Below are positions 13,040-25,208 of a stretch of 64,000 nucleotides of DNA, one piece after another. The notes beneath the pieces were generated by a model. The model had not been told where the DNA came from. It saw only the letters and a list, made by a program, of their open reading frames with translations, and made no database searches. A program made the position numbers and the translations under genes. Location of the stretch: the NCBI GenBank assembly GCA_022606135.1, contig JABYQN010000005.1:744001-808000 (forward strand), written 5' to 3'. The first letter of the stretch is position 1. The number at the start of each line of letters is the position of its first letter. This stretch comes from Fomes fomentarius (taxonomy: Eukaryota; Basidiomycota; Agaricomycetes; Polyporales; Polyporaceae).

Positions 13040-14680
13040 TGAACGAAGAGACTGGTTCTTATGTGCCTCTTGGGACGGCGACGGGCGACATCATGTTGTG
13101 CGCCGCTGGCGGCCGTGATCAGCACTTTTGAGCGGAAGAGGAGTGCCTTGCCCCCGACGTGGGCCTGCGATTCGTTCGGAATACGTCACTTGCGCTGTCG
13201 ATCTGCTGCTCGGGCATGGGCCTGACAAGGATGACGGCTTGTGGTGTGTTGCTCGCAGTTTCCCGCAGATCCCGTCTCCACGAAGTACCGACGTAGATTC
13301 CTTTGGCTGGGATGCAGGCTCATGCCAGAGCACAATGTGCTGTTAGTATCCTACCTCTTCTCTTCGACTTTCACTTATTGAAGGGGTATATGCATCCAGG
13401 ATATTGTGCAGACATACATGATGCTCTCTGACCAATATTGAACGGGATTCGACAGGTTTGCAGCACGTAGATCCAGTGAACACGATCTATGGTGCTCCGG
13501 ATCCGACTCGATGACGGTGTTTGGTTTGCGTGGCAGTGTATTGGTACAGTACTGCTCATCCTGTTTCTTCTTTAGACAGCCAGAGGTGCCATGAATGCTA
13601 ATCATCTTACTACGAAGCAATGTTTCTGATCCCACGAAATTCTATGGCAAGTGGATTCCAAGTCAGTTCATCGCCCGACACAGAATGTCTACTTACTTGG
13701 TCCGAAAACAGACATTGCCAATAAAATGCTCTGATAGTCATGAGTACCCCTAAATATAGGGGCTACAGTAAGTACCTGACGAGCAATGCGCATATGTAGT
13801 ACTACTCAAAGGGGTTCTGAATGTCGTCTTCGAACGAATCTTCAAATTCCACTTGCGCAATGCTAGTCGTGGACGGCGAATGGAGAAGAAAAGTCTTTCT
13901 TCGGCAAGGTTTGTCATATGTGAGTAACACCAGTTCAAAGAAGCAGCCTGGACGACACTAAACTGGTGGGACAGGCCATTGTGTGAGTGTTAGTATGAGA
14001 CGGCCGCGGCATAAGGGTGGCGGTAGAAGACCATGTAGACGCCCGGACAATCCGGACCGGTTACCCGCATCGAGCTTAGAGTCGTCCCGCCGGCATGACC
14101 TAAGTAATAGTAAAGCGAACTGGATCGTGGACACAGAGACTCTCTCATGGAACCCTATCTGCTTCTATGTCGTAGGTTTCCAGCTGCGTTCCTCAACTCA
14201 CCATAGACGTGCCTCCCCTTCCTGCGAACTCTCGCACATCACATAATAAGTACTGCCTCCGGGACATCTGCGAACGTCTTGCGTTGCCAGCATCGCATCT
14301 CGCGCACTGGGCCCCATATGGCAAGACCACCCGCGACAGCCACACGACAGAATTGCGACAAGGATGCTCCAGCTCGGCTCGCGGAGGCTGGGGAAGACCA
14401 AGCTGAAGGGAAGACAACGATCAAAACCAATGCGGATCAGTCGCCAAGCCCTGACCGGGATGCCACAATCACATCCGTCGTTCACCGACGCACATGACGG
14501 ATGAAGGACTGACGCGACCAGGTCAACGTTGGGTGATGTCTGGAATCATGAACCAGGAACTCCATCGCGAATCCGGTGTTTCCCACATAGCGATCCTGCT
14601 CGCACGACCGCGTGCTTCCCGACGTTATCACGCCCGCCTGCACTAGCGTGCTCGCCGAGAGTGCGACCGAGCGTTGTTCG
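13040..14680. other. Intergenic region, no supported gene
   Basis: About 1.6 kb between the cupin gene start and the protease promoter. Open frames here are short, lack a recognisable motif and do not chain through convincing splice sites. I see no tRNA or repeat that I can support. Confidence 0.5.
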
Positions 14681-14687
14681 AGCGTAC

Positions 14688-14693
14688 TATAAA
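14688..14693 (+). promoter_or_regulatory. TATA box of the S8 protease gene
   Basis: TATAAA lies 97 bp upstream of the protease ATG in the sequence context gtacTATAAAgag, a typical distance for fungal genes that are strongly or conditionally expressed. Confidence 0.5.
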
Positions 14694-14784
14694 GAGTCCG
14701 CCCGTCGCGAGTCGTCTGCCTCCAACACTGCTGCCCAGTGTACGCGCACTTCTCGTTTCCTCCCCCACCTGGTCCGAGTCCACG

Positions 14785-17700
14785 ATGGCCCCGACCATGG
14801 CTTCAGTTTTCCTTCCACTTCTTGCCGCCACCGGCACTGCTTTCGCCGCCAAGTTCTCTCCTTCCTCCATTTCTCATGCTACCGCCGGCTTTGGCAACAC
14901 ACTCCCTAACAAGTTTATTGTCGAAGTTGAAAATGCCAACGATATACCCGGCAAGAGGGACCTTGACACGCGCTCGGTCAGTTCGAACTCTTTCTACAAT
15001 TCTAGTCCTCGGCCCATACATCGCAATACGCGTCTCTCTCGTAAGTCCGAGCGGTAGACTGATTGATCCCGACGAACAGGCACACGAGATAGTGTACGAC
15101 TCCCTCCGTAAAAGGGACCTGGGTTTTACGGTCGAAAAGGAGTTCGACGAGCCCGATCTCTTCATTGGTTCCGTGCTGACCTTGGATGTGAGTACACCAC
15201 GCGTTCCCTCCTCCCAATGTCCATCTTGCTCACACGCGTCGTGAAAATAGAACAAGCAAGTAAGTCTATCTCACTCACGCGCCATTCAGTGCAAGCAGGA
15301 CTGACAGCGCGTGATGACGCTAGGATGCTTCAAAAGTCCTCGACATTCCCGGGGTGAAGGCGATTCGTCCCGTCGTTCTCATCCCGCCCCCGAAGTAAGT
15401 GCTCAGAGCCATGGCGTCGGGATGCCAAGCTCAACTACGCGTGCAGGCCTGTCAAGGTGCATGCGGTCTCTGGGCCCGATGACCCCGAAGTCCCTTTTGA
15501 CTCGGAGTCGACGCATATACTCACGGTAGGTCTCGTGCCTCCTCGAGCGAAGGTTCACATCGACGTATATTGACCCCGAATGGCGTCGGACAGGGTGTAG
15601 ATAAGCTGCACGCTCAGGGCTTCTTGGGCAAGGGCATCAAGATTGGAATGTAAGTTTGTTGGGTGCGAAAAGAGAGTCTGTGCTCAAGTTGTTCTGTAAA
15701 TTGTGTGCAGTATCGACACTGGTACGGGATTCGTCATATCATCTGCAATTCGAAGACAATCCTGACTGGTCGTCTGTGAAGGTGTCGATTACAAGCATCC
15801 TACTCTTGGTGGTGCGCTTGGCGCTGACCACAAGGTCATTGGTGGCTTCGACTTTGTCGGAGATGACTACAGTAAGACACACCTTTATCAACACAGACGC
15901 TAGTTACTGACTTTGACTTGCAGCTGGTAATGCATAGTTTTGAACGTATACACAAGATTGATATTGAGACCCAAGTGTGATGATCTGTAGGCGAGAACGA
16001 GCCCGTCCCCGATGACGATCCTCTCGACGAGTGCAACGGCCACGGAACGCACGTCGCGGTAAGTAATTCATCCTGACGGGCATCCCAATTCTCATGCCTG
16101 CCACCCAGGGTATCATCGGTGCCGACCCGGGCAACGCCTTTAACATCAGCGGTGTAGCCTACGAGGCCTCCATCAACGCATACAGGGTATTCGGCTGCGA
16201 TGGTTTCGTTGCTGACGACAGTAAGCACGCCATAGCTACTTATCCCCCACCGCGCGAAAAGGCACTCACGAAGGTCTGCGTTTACCCCCGCAGTCATCAT
16301 CGATGCGCTGCTCCAGGGTGTCCGTGATGGCAACCACATCCTCACACTTTCACTCGGCGGTCCCGACGGCTGGACGGAGAGTTCCAGCTCCGTTGTGTCC
16401 AGCAGGATCGCGGAGAGCGGGCGTATCGTCACGATCGCCGCAGGTACGTTGATCATCTCTCTAGTATATCAACTTATCGATATCAGACCCCTGACGTACT
16501 GTGATCCCGATCTCTCCTTCTGCCAACTCCTGCCAACTTCTTCGGGCCCGAACATCGTGTCTATGTGGTACTATGAGCAGGCAACGAGGGCGCTGTCGGC
16601 TCCTGGTACTCGTCCAGCCCTGGCAATGGTATCAATGTCATCTCGGTCGCAAGTCTCGACAACACCATCATTCCGCTCCAGAACGCGACCGTACAGGGTG
16701 TTGAGCACGACCCCATCACTTACTTCTCTGCTCTGCCCTTCCCTATCACTGAGACGCTCCCCGTGTTTGCGACGAGCAACGACACGGCTGTCGTTGACGA
16801 TGCGTGCGACCCCCTTCCTGATGATACCCCTGACCTCTCGAAGTTCGTCGTTCTCGTCCGCCGTGGTACCTGCACCTTCGTGAGTACATGGAACGCTGCG
16901 ATGGGTGTTTCTTCTGATGTTGAGTTGCGATGCGTTCACAGGTCCAGAAGTTGACCAACGTTGCTGCAAAGGGTGCCAAGGTCACCCTCATCTACGAGTA
17001 CGTAACTCTCTGTCTCACGGTAGAGGAGACTGCGTCTTACGAGTATATTCGTGCAGCAACGGCAACGGCTTTGACAACATCGAGGTTGGCGACTTCCAGG
17101 CTGCCCTCATCCAGGCTCAGGACGGCGTATTCGTGAGTTATTTCTCTATATCGCTGTTAGTAGAACGGTATGTGAGCAAGTTCCTCCATAGCTCGCCACC
17201 CAGTTCGCCGCCGGTGCTCCGATCGCCCTCTCCTTCCCTCAGGCGGGCGCCAGCTTCCCCTTCCCGAACCCTGACGGGGGTCTCATCTCGGATTTCTCGA
17301 CCTACGGCCCGACGAACGACTTCTTCTTCAAGCCCGCGGTCGCCGCGCCCGGAGGCAACATCCTATCGACGTTCCCACTTCCGCTCGGCGGCTTCGCCGT
17401 CCTCTCCGGCACGTCGATGGCCACGCCCTTCGTCGCTGGTGTCTCTGCGCTTCTCTTCGAGGCGAAGGGCACCTCGCCGTCAGTTGGAAGGAGCGCACGC
17501 AACTTGTTCGAGTCGACGGCCCAGCGCGTGCCTTCCAGCCACACTGGCGGCGACCCGCTCCAGACTGTGACCCAGCAGGGTGCTGGTCTCATTGATGCGT
17601 TCAAGGCCATTCACGCTGAGGTCGTTGTTTCGCCCACTGAGCTCGTCACTAACGATACCGCTCACTTCCGTGGTGTGTAAGTGTGCAAGAAGGAGTGTAT

Positions 17701-18682
17701 ACGGCGAAAATACGTGTACTGATGAGTGATGATTGATAGGCAAACCTTCACTGTCAAGAACACTGGCAAGGCGAAGAAGACTTTCAAGATCACTCACGTC
17801 CCTGCCGGCACCGCTCTTACCATCGAGGAGGTATATCTCTCCACGTTCCTGTGTGCCGTTCAGTCCACTAACGTTGTGACACAGGGTACCATCCGTCCTT
17901 CGCTCGGCCCCGTTCCGCTCTCTGCCACTGCTGCCACCGTGAAGTTCTCGCCCAAGTCGTTCACCGTCCAGCCGGGCAGGACTCAGGTTGTCGTCGTCTC
18001 TATCACCCCGCCCAAGGGCCTCGACGCAAAGCAGCTCCCCGTCTTCTCCGGCTTCCTCGAGATTGCTAACGCGGACGAGAGCTACCACGTCACCTACCTC
18101 GGCGCGGCCGCGGCGCTCAAGGATGTGTCCGTCGTCGACAACACCGACACGTTCTTCGGCGTGGACCTGCCCGCGCTCGTCGACGGCACGGGCAACTTTT
18201 TCACGGACCCGACCAACTTCACCTTCGTCAGCTCCGACTTCCCTCAGCTCGTCTCCCGCCTCAACTTCGGCACGGCCAAGGTCCGCTTCGACCTCGTCGA
18301 TCCGAGCATCAAGATCACCACGACGCTCAACAAGCGCGACAACGAGGCCGCGCTGCACGTCGAGGCCGAGGCGCCCCACGTATTCAAGCGCGAGCTCTTC
18401 AGCTTCCCGCACGGCCCCAAGGGCGGCTCGTTCGCGCAGGTGAAGACGCTCGGCGCGCTGTTCGAGGCCGACTACCAGCCGCGCAACTCGGAGGTCGACG
18501 ACGGCACGGGCTTCAACCTGCTCACGTTCTCGACGCCCTCGTTTGCGAACGGGACGGCGATCCCGAACGGCTCGTACCGCATCCTCCTCCGGGCCCTCAA
18601 GGTGACGGGCGACCCGACGAAGGAGGAGGACTTTGAGAGCTGGTTGAGCCCCATCATCGGTGTGCAGGCTCCTGCTGCTTAG
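14785..18682 (+). CDS. Secreted subtilisin-like serine protease (S8A, PA and Fn3-like domains)
   Basis: The product begins with a signal peptide (MAPTMASVFLPLLAATGTAFA), then an inhibitor-like propeptide. The catalytic domain carries Asp in IGIIDTGVDYKHP, His in ECNGHGTHVAGI, the oxyanion Asn in IAAGNEG and Ser in SGTSMATPFVAG. A protease-associated (PA) domain is inserted between His and Ser (FVVLVRRGTCTFVQKLTN). After the Ser motif comes a C-terminal Fn3-like region (TFTVKNTGKAKKTF, FSPKSFTVQPGRTQ). This is the layout of fungal minor extracellular proteases. The gene has a dozen or so introns, mostly 50-75 nt. The last exon is long and GC-rich, ending VQAPAA. It likely acts outside the cell in nutrient release. 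Confidence 0.92.
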
Positions 18683-19238
18683 GCTGTTTAGATGGGTTTC
18701 TCCGGGTTTGGGTGCTTATGATACTGTTTTTTCCGGGCATAATATGAGCGCGTGGTCACGACGGCGTATCGCCACTAATCATATATAGGTGGGTGGATGA
18801 CGTAGTCATGGTCTGATGTTCACAACAGTGGCAAGTCACCACCACATCGAATTCGATCACACTTGGTTATGATAGTCCTCCTTCCACTCGACACCGTCCA
18901 CTAGCGAGGTCCCTCTATCATGGTGCTGGTCAGTTTGAGCCATTCTTCAGGTCTTACGGGTCTAGGCGAAGCTATCCCTGCAACTTAGTGAACGATCGAA
19001 TGGGTAACACTCTGCAGCGCGCAGGCGAGTCAATTGAAATCAATCCTTATGGCGATTCTCTGACGGCCTTCAAGTTCTAGTGTCACCGTTAGTGGGTGTA
19101 ACTGTGGAAGAGTCGGCTACATATGCGGATGATGTCCTTATTGAAACGTAAGAAGCATGTAAGAAGCAGATTCAATCTGCCTCTCACTACACATAGGTTG
19201 TCAGACATTGTATGGTGGAACGGAGCAGTTGATTCATT
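18683..19238. other. Intergenic, nothing recognised
   Basis: The 3' flank of the protease and of the convergent small gene. No open frame, repeat or RNA gene that I can support. Confidence 0.4.
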
Positions 19239-19838
19239 CTACAGGCGTTGGCATGCATGACTCTCTTCACTGTTTTCCTTAGCCACGTCCGAGTCGTCGT
19301 GAGTGGCTTGAGACGGCTCTGCAGCCTGCAAGCTCGAGCCCGTCAGCAGGTCGTACAAGAGTGGATGTAGCAAAAAACCGGCTAACCTCTTCGCCATCGG
19401 CCCTTGCTCGATCGATATCGGCAACTGCCCTGCAAACTTCGTGGTGTAATGCCTCGCAGTCGTCCGCCCATTTCTTGGCACGCTCGGTCACATCCATGAG
19501 CCGAACGACTCCGTCTAACATGTCCTGTGGGAGACAGAGCCTGGCGTGCCGACTCCATTCAGCCATACTAGCCTCATAAACATACCAAGCAAGTGCTATA
19601 CGTACTGCTCCAATAGTTCGATAAATTGTGTCGGTGTCAGGTCCCACTCCTCGTCTCTCTCCATAGCCTCACGCAGCTCCACAGGCAGCTTCTCCTTCTC
19701 TGCCTCGAGAAATTGCATAACGGGCAAGTAGATCTCGAGAGTTGCTCGGTCAATTGCTTCGAGGTCGAAATCGAAAGTGGCAAGGTCAGGGGGCTGGATA
19801 GAGGAGATATCCGAGTCGCGATTGAGTGGCAGCGCCAT
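19239..19838 (-). CDS. Small acidic helical protein, unrecognised
   Basis: Three exons give a protein of roughly 160 residues. Exon 1 (from ATG 19838) encodes MALPLNRDSDISSIQPPDL, then a charged helical stretch with FDLEAIDRATLEIYLPVMQF and LTPTQFIELLE. Exon 2 contains MAEWSRHARLCLPQDMLDG and a heptad-like helix (RAKKWADDCEALHHEVCRA). The last exon is acidic (DDSDVAKENSEE). The first intron is only about 38 nt (donor GTACGT, acceptor GGCTAG), which is short but keeps frame; the second is a normal intron of about 62 nt. Predicted all-helical with coiled-coil tendency, which would suit a small complex subunit. I do not recognise the family. Confidence 0.55.
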
Positions 19839-20379
19839 GACAAGCAAAGGAGTTGGGCAGCAGACGAGGGAGGGGGAGTGCGAATGTATACTTAGTACTA
19901 GCTGCATCTCGAGTGCTTGATATACTGGTTGTCCGAACCGAGACCGCCGAACGTTGTGCAGTGGTCCCATGGAAGAACAATTAGATGACTACTCGCTGCT
20001 GCCTTCGTAGAGAATGTACAATCGACCCAGTTGCGTATAATGGTGAATGCGCTTGAAGCACAAGACAGTGAGACTGACTGAAAGGAGTGCGGAGGACCCG
20101 TGCCTCAGACCTAGACATGGTGGCAGCAAGCAGTACTGCCGAGCTCAGACTCTAGCATTCAAGTTGCCTCCTCCGAGGACAACGTGGACGAGTTGAGATG
20201 AGACTCGGGGATGGTAAACACTTCAGTGGACCTACTAGTGTCTGGAACCTTTCATCGACAAGGCTGTCTCGCTCTGCTGAGTCTGCTTGCTACTAAGGAT
20301 CGGACTGAGTATAGAACTTAGACGCCAGATATTCTTGAACTAAACGAGCGTCAATGCGAACTTCGACTCACACCCACTC

Positions 20380-21085
20380 AGAACATCACCATCCTAGACG
20401 CGATCCGTATATCCGACAACAACCTGGTCGCTATCAAGCAGTTGAGGAAGCACCTCAATCCGCATGAGCTCGAGATCGCTCAGTACCTCAACTCAGACGA
20501 ACTTCTTTCGGATCCCCATAATCATATTGTTCCAATCCTCGATGTGTTGGCTGTCCCAGATGATCCCTCCATTGGTAATGCCACTCATGCACCCATGTGC
20601 CGATACCAAGTGGGAAACGGTTGGGCAAGTAGTCGGTTTGATTAAGCAAGTCTTTGAGGTTAGCTCTCTACTCTTCACATGTTTCCCCACGTTCTGTAAG
20701 TCCGCGTAGGGTCTGCAATTCATGCATGAACACTGTCGCTCATAGGTGTGTTCGTTTCCCCCCGGCGTGACCGCCTACTGTGATGTGCAGAGATTGTATG
20801 GAGTCCAACATCATGTACGACCCTCGACTAACATATCCCAACATGTACCATCCTCAGATGTACGATCGAAGTTATGACTTCAAGGGAGGCGAAGCATTTC
20901 ACATGCACTACTCGTCTAGTGAAATACTATTACATTGATTTCGGTATGTCTATCAGGTACAACCCCGAAGATGGCCCTCCGCGGGAACATCCAATGGTTG
21001 GCGGGGACAAGTCTGTTCCCGAGTTCAGAAATTGGACGGGCGAGTTGCTGGATCCTTTCCTGACTGATATCTACTATATTGGGTG
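20380..21085 (+). pseudogene. Kinase-like gene fragment (copy A)
   Basis: Pieces of the family seen intact elsewhere in the window: ILDAIRISDNNLVAIKQLRK (lysine motif), then PHELEIAQYLNSDELL, a broken hinge, IMYDPRLTYPNMYHPQM and YYYIDFGMSIRYNPEDGPP with VGGDKSVPEF. Frame breaks occur near 20,570, where the LIVMPLL segment is partly lost, and near 20,885. The N-terminal W/R-rich exon is not found upstream. The copy stops after TDIYYIG at about 21,083, exactly where a dispersed repeat (21,086-21,292) begins, so the final kinase exon is missing. Closest in wording to copy B at 23,858. Confidence 0.75.
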
Positions 21086-21292
21086 CCTCAACTAGCGAAT
21101 GGAACGCTGGCACTGTTCTTTCTGATGACCCATTCGTCGACGTCAACTCGTATGGTGAGTTGACATGTTCTGCACTATGAAGTGTACCCTAACACCAGCT
21201 TGCATTGCAGGAGATCCCTCTGTGGGATTTTAGTTGTGCATCTTCTAGGCTGGATTTTATGTCGTATGATCGTATTGCAAAAAATACACGGA
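21086..21292 (+). repeat. Dispersed repeat R1 (copy 1)
   Basis: This block matches the reverse complement of 39,381-39,594 with scattered substitutions. The match spans a short coding-like exon (GTVLSDDPFVDVNSYG), a consensus intron (GTGAGTTGACATG...TTGCAG), the next exon to its stop, and about 60 bp of 3' flank. It therefore looks like the duplicated 3' end of a gene or element. It directly truncates kinase copy A. Confidence 0.7.
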
Positions 21293-22440
21293 ACATGTTT
21301 GTCGTCAGAGAATGTTCACGTACATCCAAAACCTGCAATGCAGTGAGTAAACGGCATGGCCAGGAGTCATTTAATGTCACTGTCCAGGTCGGCTCCTCCA
21401 GAATGAACCCATCGCTAGTATTCGCAGTTCCGTTGACAGTGAACACAGTTCTGGCGGCGAGTCCGAAGCGCGCTATATGTGAATCCTCGTCGGCGCTACC
21501 ATGAGTATGATCGTTATTCATAACGCCTCCTCGACAGTGCACTGACAGGTCATCTTCGTTCTGAGTAAATGAACATCCGAGGACTCTGATGGTACTAGAT
21601 GTCGCTTATCATAATCATGTCCTTATTCCAGTAGGCCGACAAGCTGTGGGCGCCCGCGAAAACGTACCACTGGCAAACTTTACTATGCATGCGCTGCATC
21701 CTTGTCTTGTACTGACAAAGAATGCTTCGCCCACCCCCATTCGGTGGTTGACAATGCTTCCATATGTTCACCGGTAACCTCAAGCTCACCTTGTCCTATG
21801 ACATCGTAATCGTAGATGTGCTTGTCTAGAATACTAGAGCGTCCTTAAATGCTCAAATGGTACCATTTCGATGGACATTCATTCTCAACTACTACCAAGT
21901 CACTGGTTTCGGAATGTCTGATCTTGGTCAATCCTTGAACGAGGATTCACGCATGGTCAGTGAGGCGGACTCTGAGATTATGCAGCGAATGCTGGCACCT
22001 GTTGCCATTGTTTACAAGATGTCGGAATGTCTGGTGCCATAGTCGCTGTGCCGAGGTACATATGTGACAATTCTCGCCCTGTTCAGGGCGAGCCGAACTT
22101 CGACACACTCTTCCGACATCCGGAATCGCGCGGGAAACTCGACTTGACGCTGTCCGACCATCAACAGCTCGCAAGGCAAATAGATTATGGTTCCAGTCAC
22201 TTGGCAGGTGGCACGACTGAACTTTGGTATGTAGTGTGGTACCGTAGGCGAGCAAGCTAGCTAAGTAGTCCTTCTAAGTATACTTCTCCCTAGTAACCTT
22301 GCTCTAACTGTGCCATCGCGTATAACTTCACGGCCGATATTGACAATAAATGTACATGTACAACCATACATCATCTTCGTATGTTTCTAGTAGAGTAGCC
22401 AGTCTCCAAAGCTACGCCCACGACATCCGTTGGGAGCTAA
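21293..22440. other. Decayed or unassigned DNA
   Basis: About 1.1 kb with lower GC than the housekeeping blocks. Short open frames on both strands show no motif and no coherent exon chain. Probably old repeat-derived sequence following R1. Confidence 0.35.
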
Positions 22441-22443
22441 GTC

Positions 22444-23423
22444 TCATGTGCCGGGACGGGCGGACTTGTCTTCGAGTTTCAACAACGACAACGCTTCCCT
22501 AACAATTTTGATCACTCCCTTCGAACTTGCAGCAACAGCGTTGTCTACCGGAGTGGTATCTGAGAGAGCAAACAATATTTGAGTGTGCATACAGGGCAAA
22601 CCATGGACCGAACCCACCTGTCGCCCCGGGGTTGTAACCCAAGAAGGGATTGCCGAAAATGGAGTCGGTGGACGAAGGAGCCGCTCCGCCACTGTAGGGA
22701 AAGGAACTGTCTGAGATCCACTCCGCATGAGTTCGGGACAGGTGGCTACATTCAGCGGAGACCAACCTTGGCCTTGTGGTCCATCATCTCTCACAACAAC
22801 GGTCGCGAGGGTCTCTTCAGAAGGTGAGTTTAACAGGTGTTGACCAGTGCCCATTTCAAACGTCTCTGCGACCAGTTCACCGTCCTTGAAACTGAAGCCG
22901 AGCCGGGCCCATGTAGAATTTGTCTGATAGAATCACGTCAGATACGCGATAGTTCTTCAAGAACGGTGATCAAGTAGTCCATACCCAAACATCGACCTTG
23001 AGATCACTAGCTTCCTTCCGAGCATTCCTGGAGCGATGATAAAGAGAACGCTTCCGCAAGAGATCGTAGAACTTGACCGTCGTAACATCCTGTTCTATCT
23101 CGCTGAACACCAAGGATAGCCTGCGAACATCAGAAGACTAATGGGACAGAGGACGGAGGGCACACCTACCGTGTATACCGGTCAGTGAGAAGACCAAGAA
23201 GTCTGGCTCTTGCAAGGGCGGATTTAACTTCTTCATCCAAGAACTTTTCTCCAACGGCAGCGAGGTCGAGTCTGCCAGCCTTCGTGAATGCGAGGATAGT
23301 GTCCGTATTGGCACCCTTCAAGCCAAAGCCCAGAACTGTTCTGACGACAGGAGCGGTATGCGCAACATCGCCAGCAATGCGTTCAACCAGTTCAAGTCCG
23401 TCGAGGGCAGTATCAAGGTCCAT
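22444..23423 (-). CDS. Unrecognised gene Q, divergent partner of kinase B
   Basis: A spliced gene starting MDLDTALDGLELVERIAGDV. Exon 1 is helical and includes AGRLDLAAVGEKFLDEEV. Introns near 23,122-23,170 and 22,920-22,990 keep the frame. The second half contains TWARLGFSFKDGELVAETF, then a Pro/Ser/Thr-rich low-complexity stretch. A further consensus intron of 58 nt (about 22,558-22,615) would shift frame and end the protein as ...GRQIPLR. If it is retained, the frame runs to 22,444 and ends LSLLKLEDKSARPGT. I do not recognise the family. It starts 434 bp from the ATG of kinase B on the opposite strand and is not similar to partner family P. Confidence 0.5.
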
Positions 23424-23857
23424 GGAAGGGAAGAAGGGGGTGCTACAGCGGGATGTGTGAGGTTTCTCCGCAGTGAAGATGACTTGGATGATAGCCCGCC
23501 ACGGTTACTATAGTGAGGCTTCATGTATAGTCATCGGATGCCCAGTGCAGCGCCACAGAGAGAGGAAGGAAGAGGTATGCCATGAAAAGAGAACAATGAC
23601 GAAGCGACGCTGCCTGCGGCAGTTGTTTCGTCGAACGTAACGACGTTGTTCAAGTTCTCACGATAGTCACCCGTTCAAGCGCTCAGCGCTCAACGTCAAC
23701 CTCGGCTAATGTGTTTGGTTGTGTGGGTAATACTCAAGTACTCAAGCGCCGAACATGTGGACAGCCTGAGAGTCTCTGGACTGACTCGCTATGCTCTATG
23801 CCGCCATCATCCCGCACTTACACTCTCTGATCATATTCATCCTCCTGCACTCGTGCT

Positions 23858-25208
23858 ATGTCGGCAGAGGGACCCTCTCAGACTCGCCTGCAAAGTCTTC
23901 TCATTCCCAAGGAGAAGCTTGGCCAACTTTCAGATGGGGAAGTATGGTGGCGCGATCATCAACTTTGGTTGGCCGAGCAGGGCTACATGCTCCGGCCCAG
24001 GTATAGACCTGGCTGGAAGCCCTCGTGGAAAGACCATCCAAACACATGGCCTGAAAACTTTGAGGATTGGTGGTATCACCTCGTGCGTCCCAAGCTCTGC
24101 TATGTCCGTTGTACCTACGCTGACCGAAATGGCAGAACGTTGTCATCATGGATGCTGTCCGCATAGCAGACAGCAGCCTTGTCGCTCTTAAACAGATCAG
24201 AAAGGAGTTCAACCCTCATGAACTCGAAGTCGTGCAGTATCTCACCTCAGAATCTATTCGTGCCGACCCTCGCAATCCCACAGTCCCCATTCTTGAGATC
24301 CTCCCTGTCCCGGACGATCCTGAGGTAGTACTGATAGTGATGCCTCTGCTCCGCCCATGCAATAATCCCACCTGGGACACCATTGGTGAAGTTGTCTCAT
24401 TCATTTCTCAAATACTTCAAGTGAGTTTTGCAGATGTCTTCGTCTTCGTGACTGCAACTGTTATATGAGCCAGGGTCTACAATTCTACCATGAACAAAAC
24501 ATCGCACACAGGTATGTCCAAACAATCTTCTGTTCCTCTTTCCCGTTCGCGCAATTCAGCAAGCCAACACTCAGGGATTGCAAGGAGGGCAATATCATGT
24601 ACGATCCCCGACCCATGTATCCCAACATGTACCATCCAGTATGCCGGGATAAGAACCGCCATTTCAAGGGGAAAGCCAAGCGCTTCACGAGAACGGCGCG
24701 TCCAGTGAGGTACTACTACATCGATTTTGGCCTGTCGAGGCGATACAATCCCGACGACGGGCCCCCCGCGAGCATCCTATTGTCGGAGGAGACAAGACCG
24801 TGCCTGAGTTTCAAAAATGGAACGGCAAGCTCCTCGACCCATTCCCCACTGACATCTACTACATCGGCAACATGATACGTACATCAATACTACACGTACG
24901 TGCTCTCTGTAGCATCCATCCGCGTATTCACCTCACTGACGACCCCGCAGAAATTCAGAGGAGTCGAATTCTTATCACCGCTTGTCAAGGACATGATACA
25001 GACCGATCCGTCGAAGAGACCGACGATTCAAGAAGTCGTTCATCGTTTCGAGGAGTTATTGAAAGGTCTTGATTCGAAGACTCTGCGGTTACGATTGATC
25101 GCTTTCGAGGAGGATCCGGCCCTCACGCTATTCCGGAACATCCGTCATCCCTTCCGGACGTTACGTTACGTGCTGTTTCGGAAGTCTGCTATACCTGTAC
25201 CGCCTTGA
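23858..25208 (+). CDS. Kinase-like protein, copy B (single-base frameshift)
   Basis: Exon 1 (23,858-24,082) has the family N-terminus: WWRDHQLWLAEQGYMLRPRY and PGWKPSWKDHPNTW. Exon 2 has VIMDAVRIADSSLVALKQI, with the ATP lysine in VALK and a Glu in HELEVVQYL; no glycine-rich loop precedes it. The catalytic loop HRDCKEGN is assembled across an intron and keeps His, Arg, Asp, Lys and Asn. DFG is present in YYIDFGLSRRY. The C-lobe ends KRPTIQEVVHRFEELLKGL and then a basic tail. Near 24,762-24,767 a run of six C gives GPPAS and a wrong frame; a seventh C would read GPPREHP as in copy A. Either this is a real pseudogene or a homopolymer error. Substrate unknown. Confidence 0.7.

Noticed and set aside
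13375..13635. Minus-strand frame of 86 codons
   Set aside because: No motif, no partner exon and not clearly coding in composition.
17480..18412. Long minus-strand open frame opposite the protease gene
   Set aside because: It is the antisense shadow of a GC-rich coding exon; its composition has no motif and the plus strand is clearly coding.
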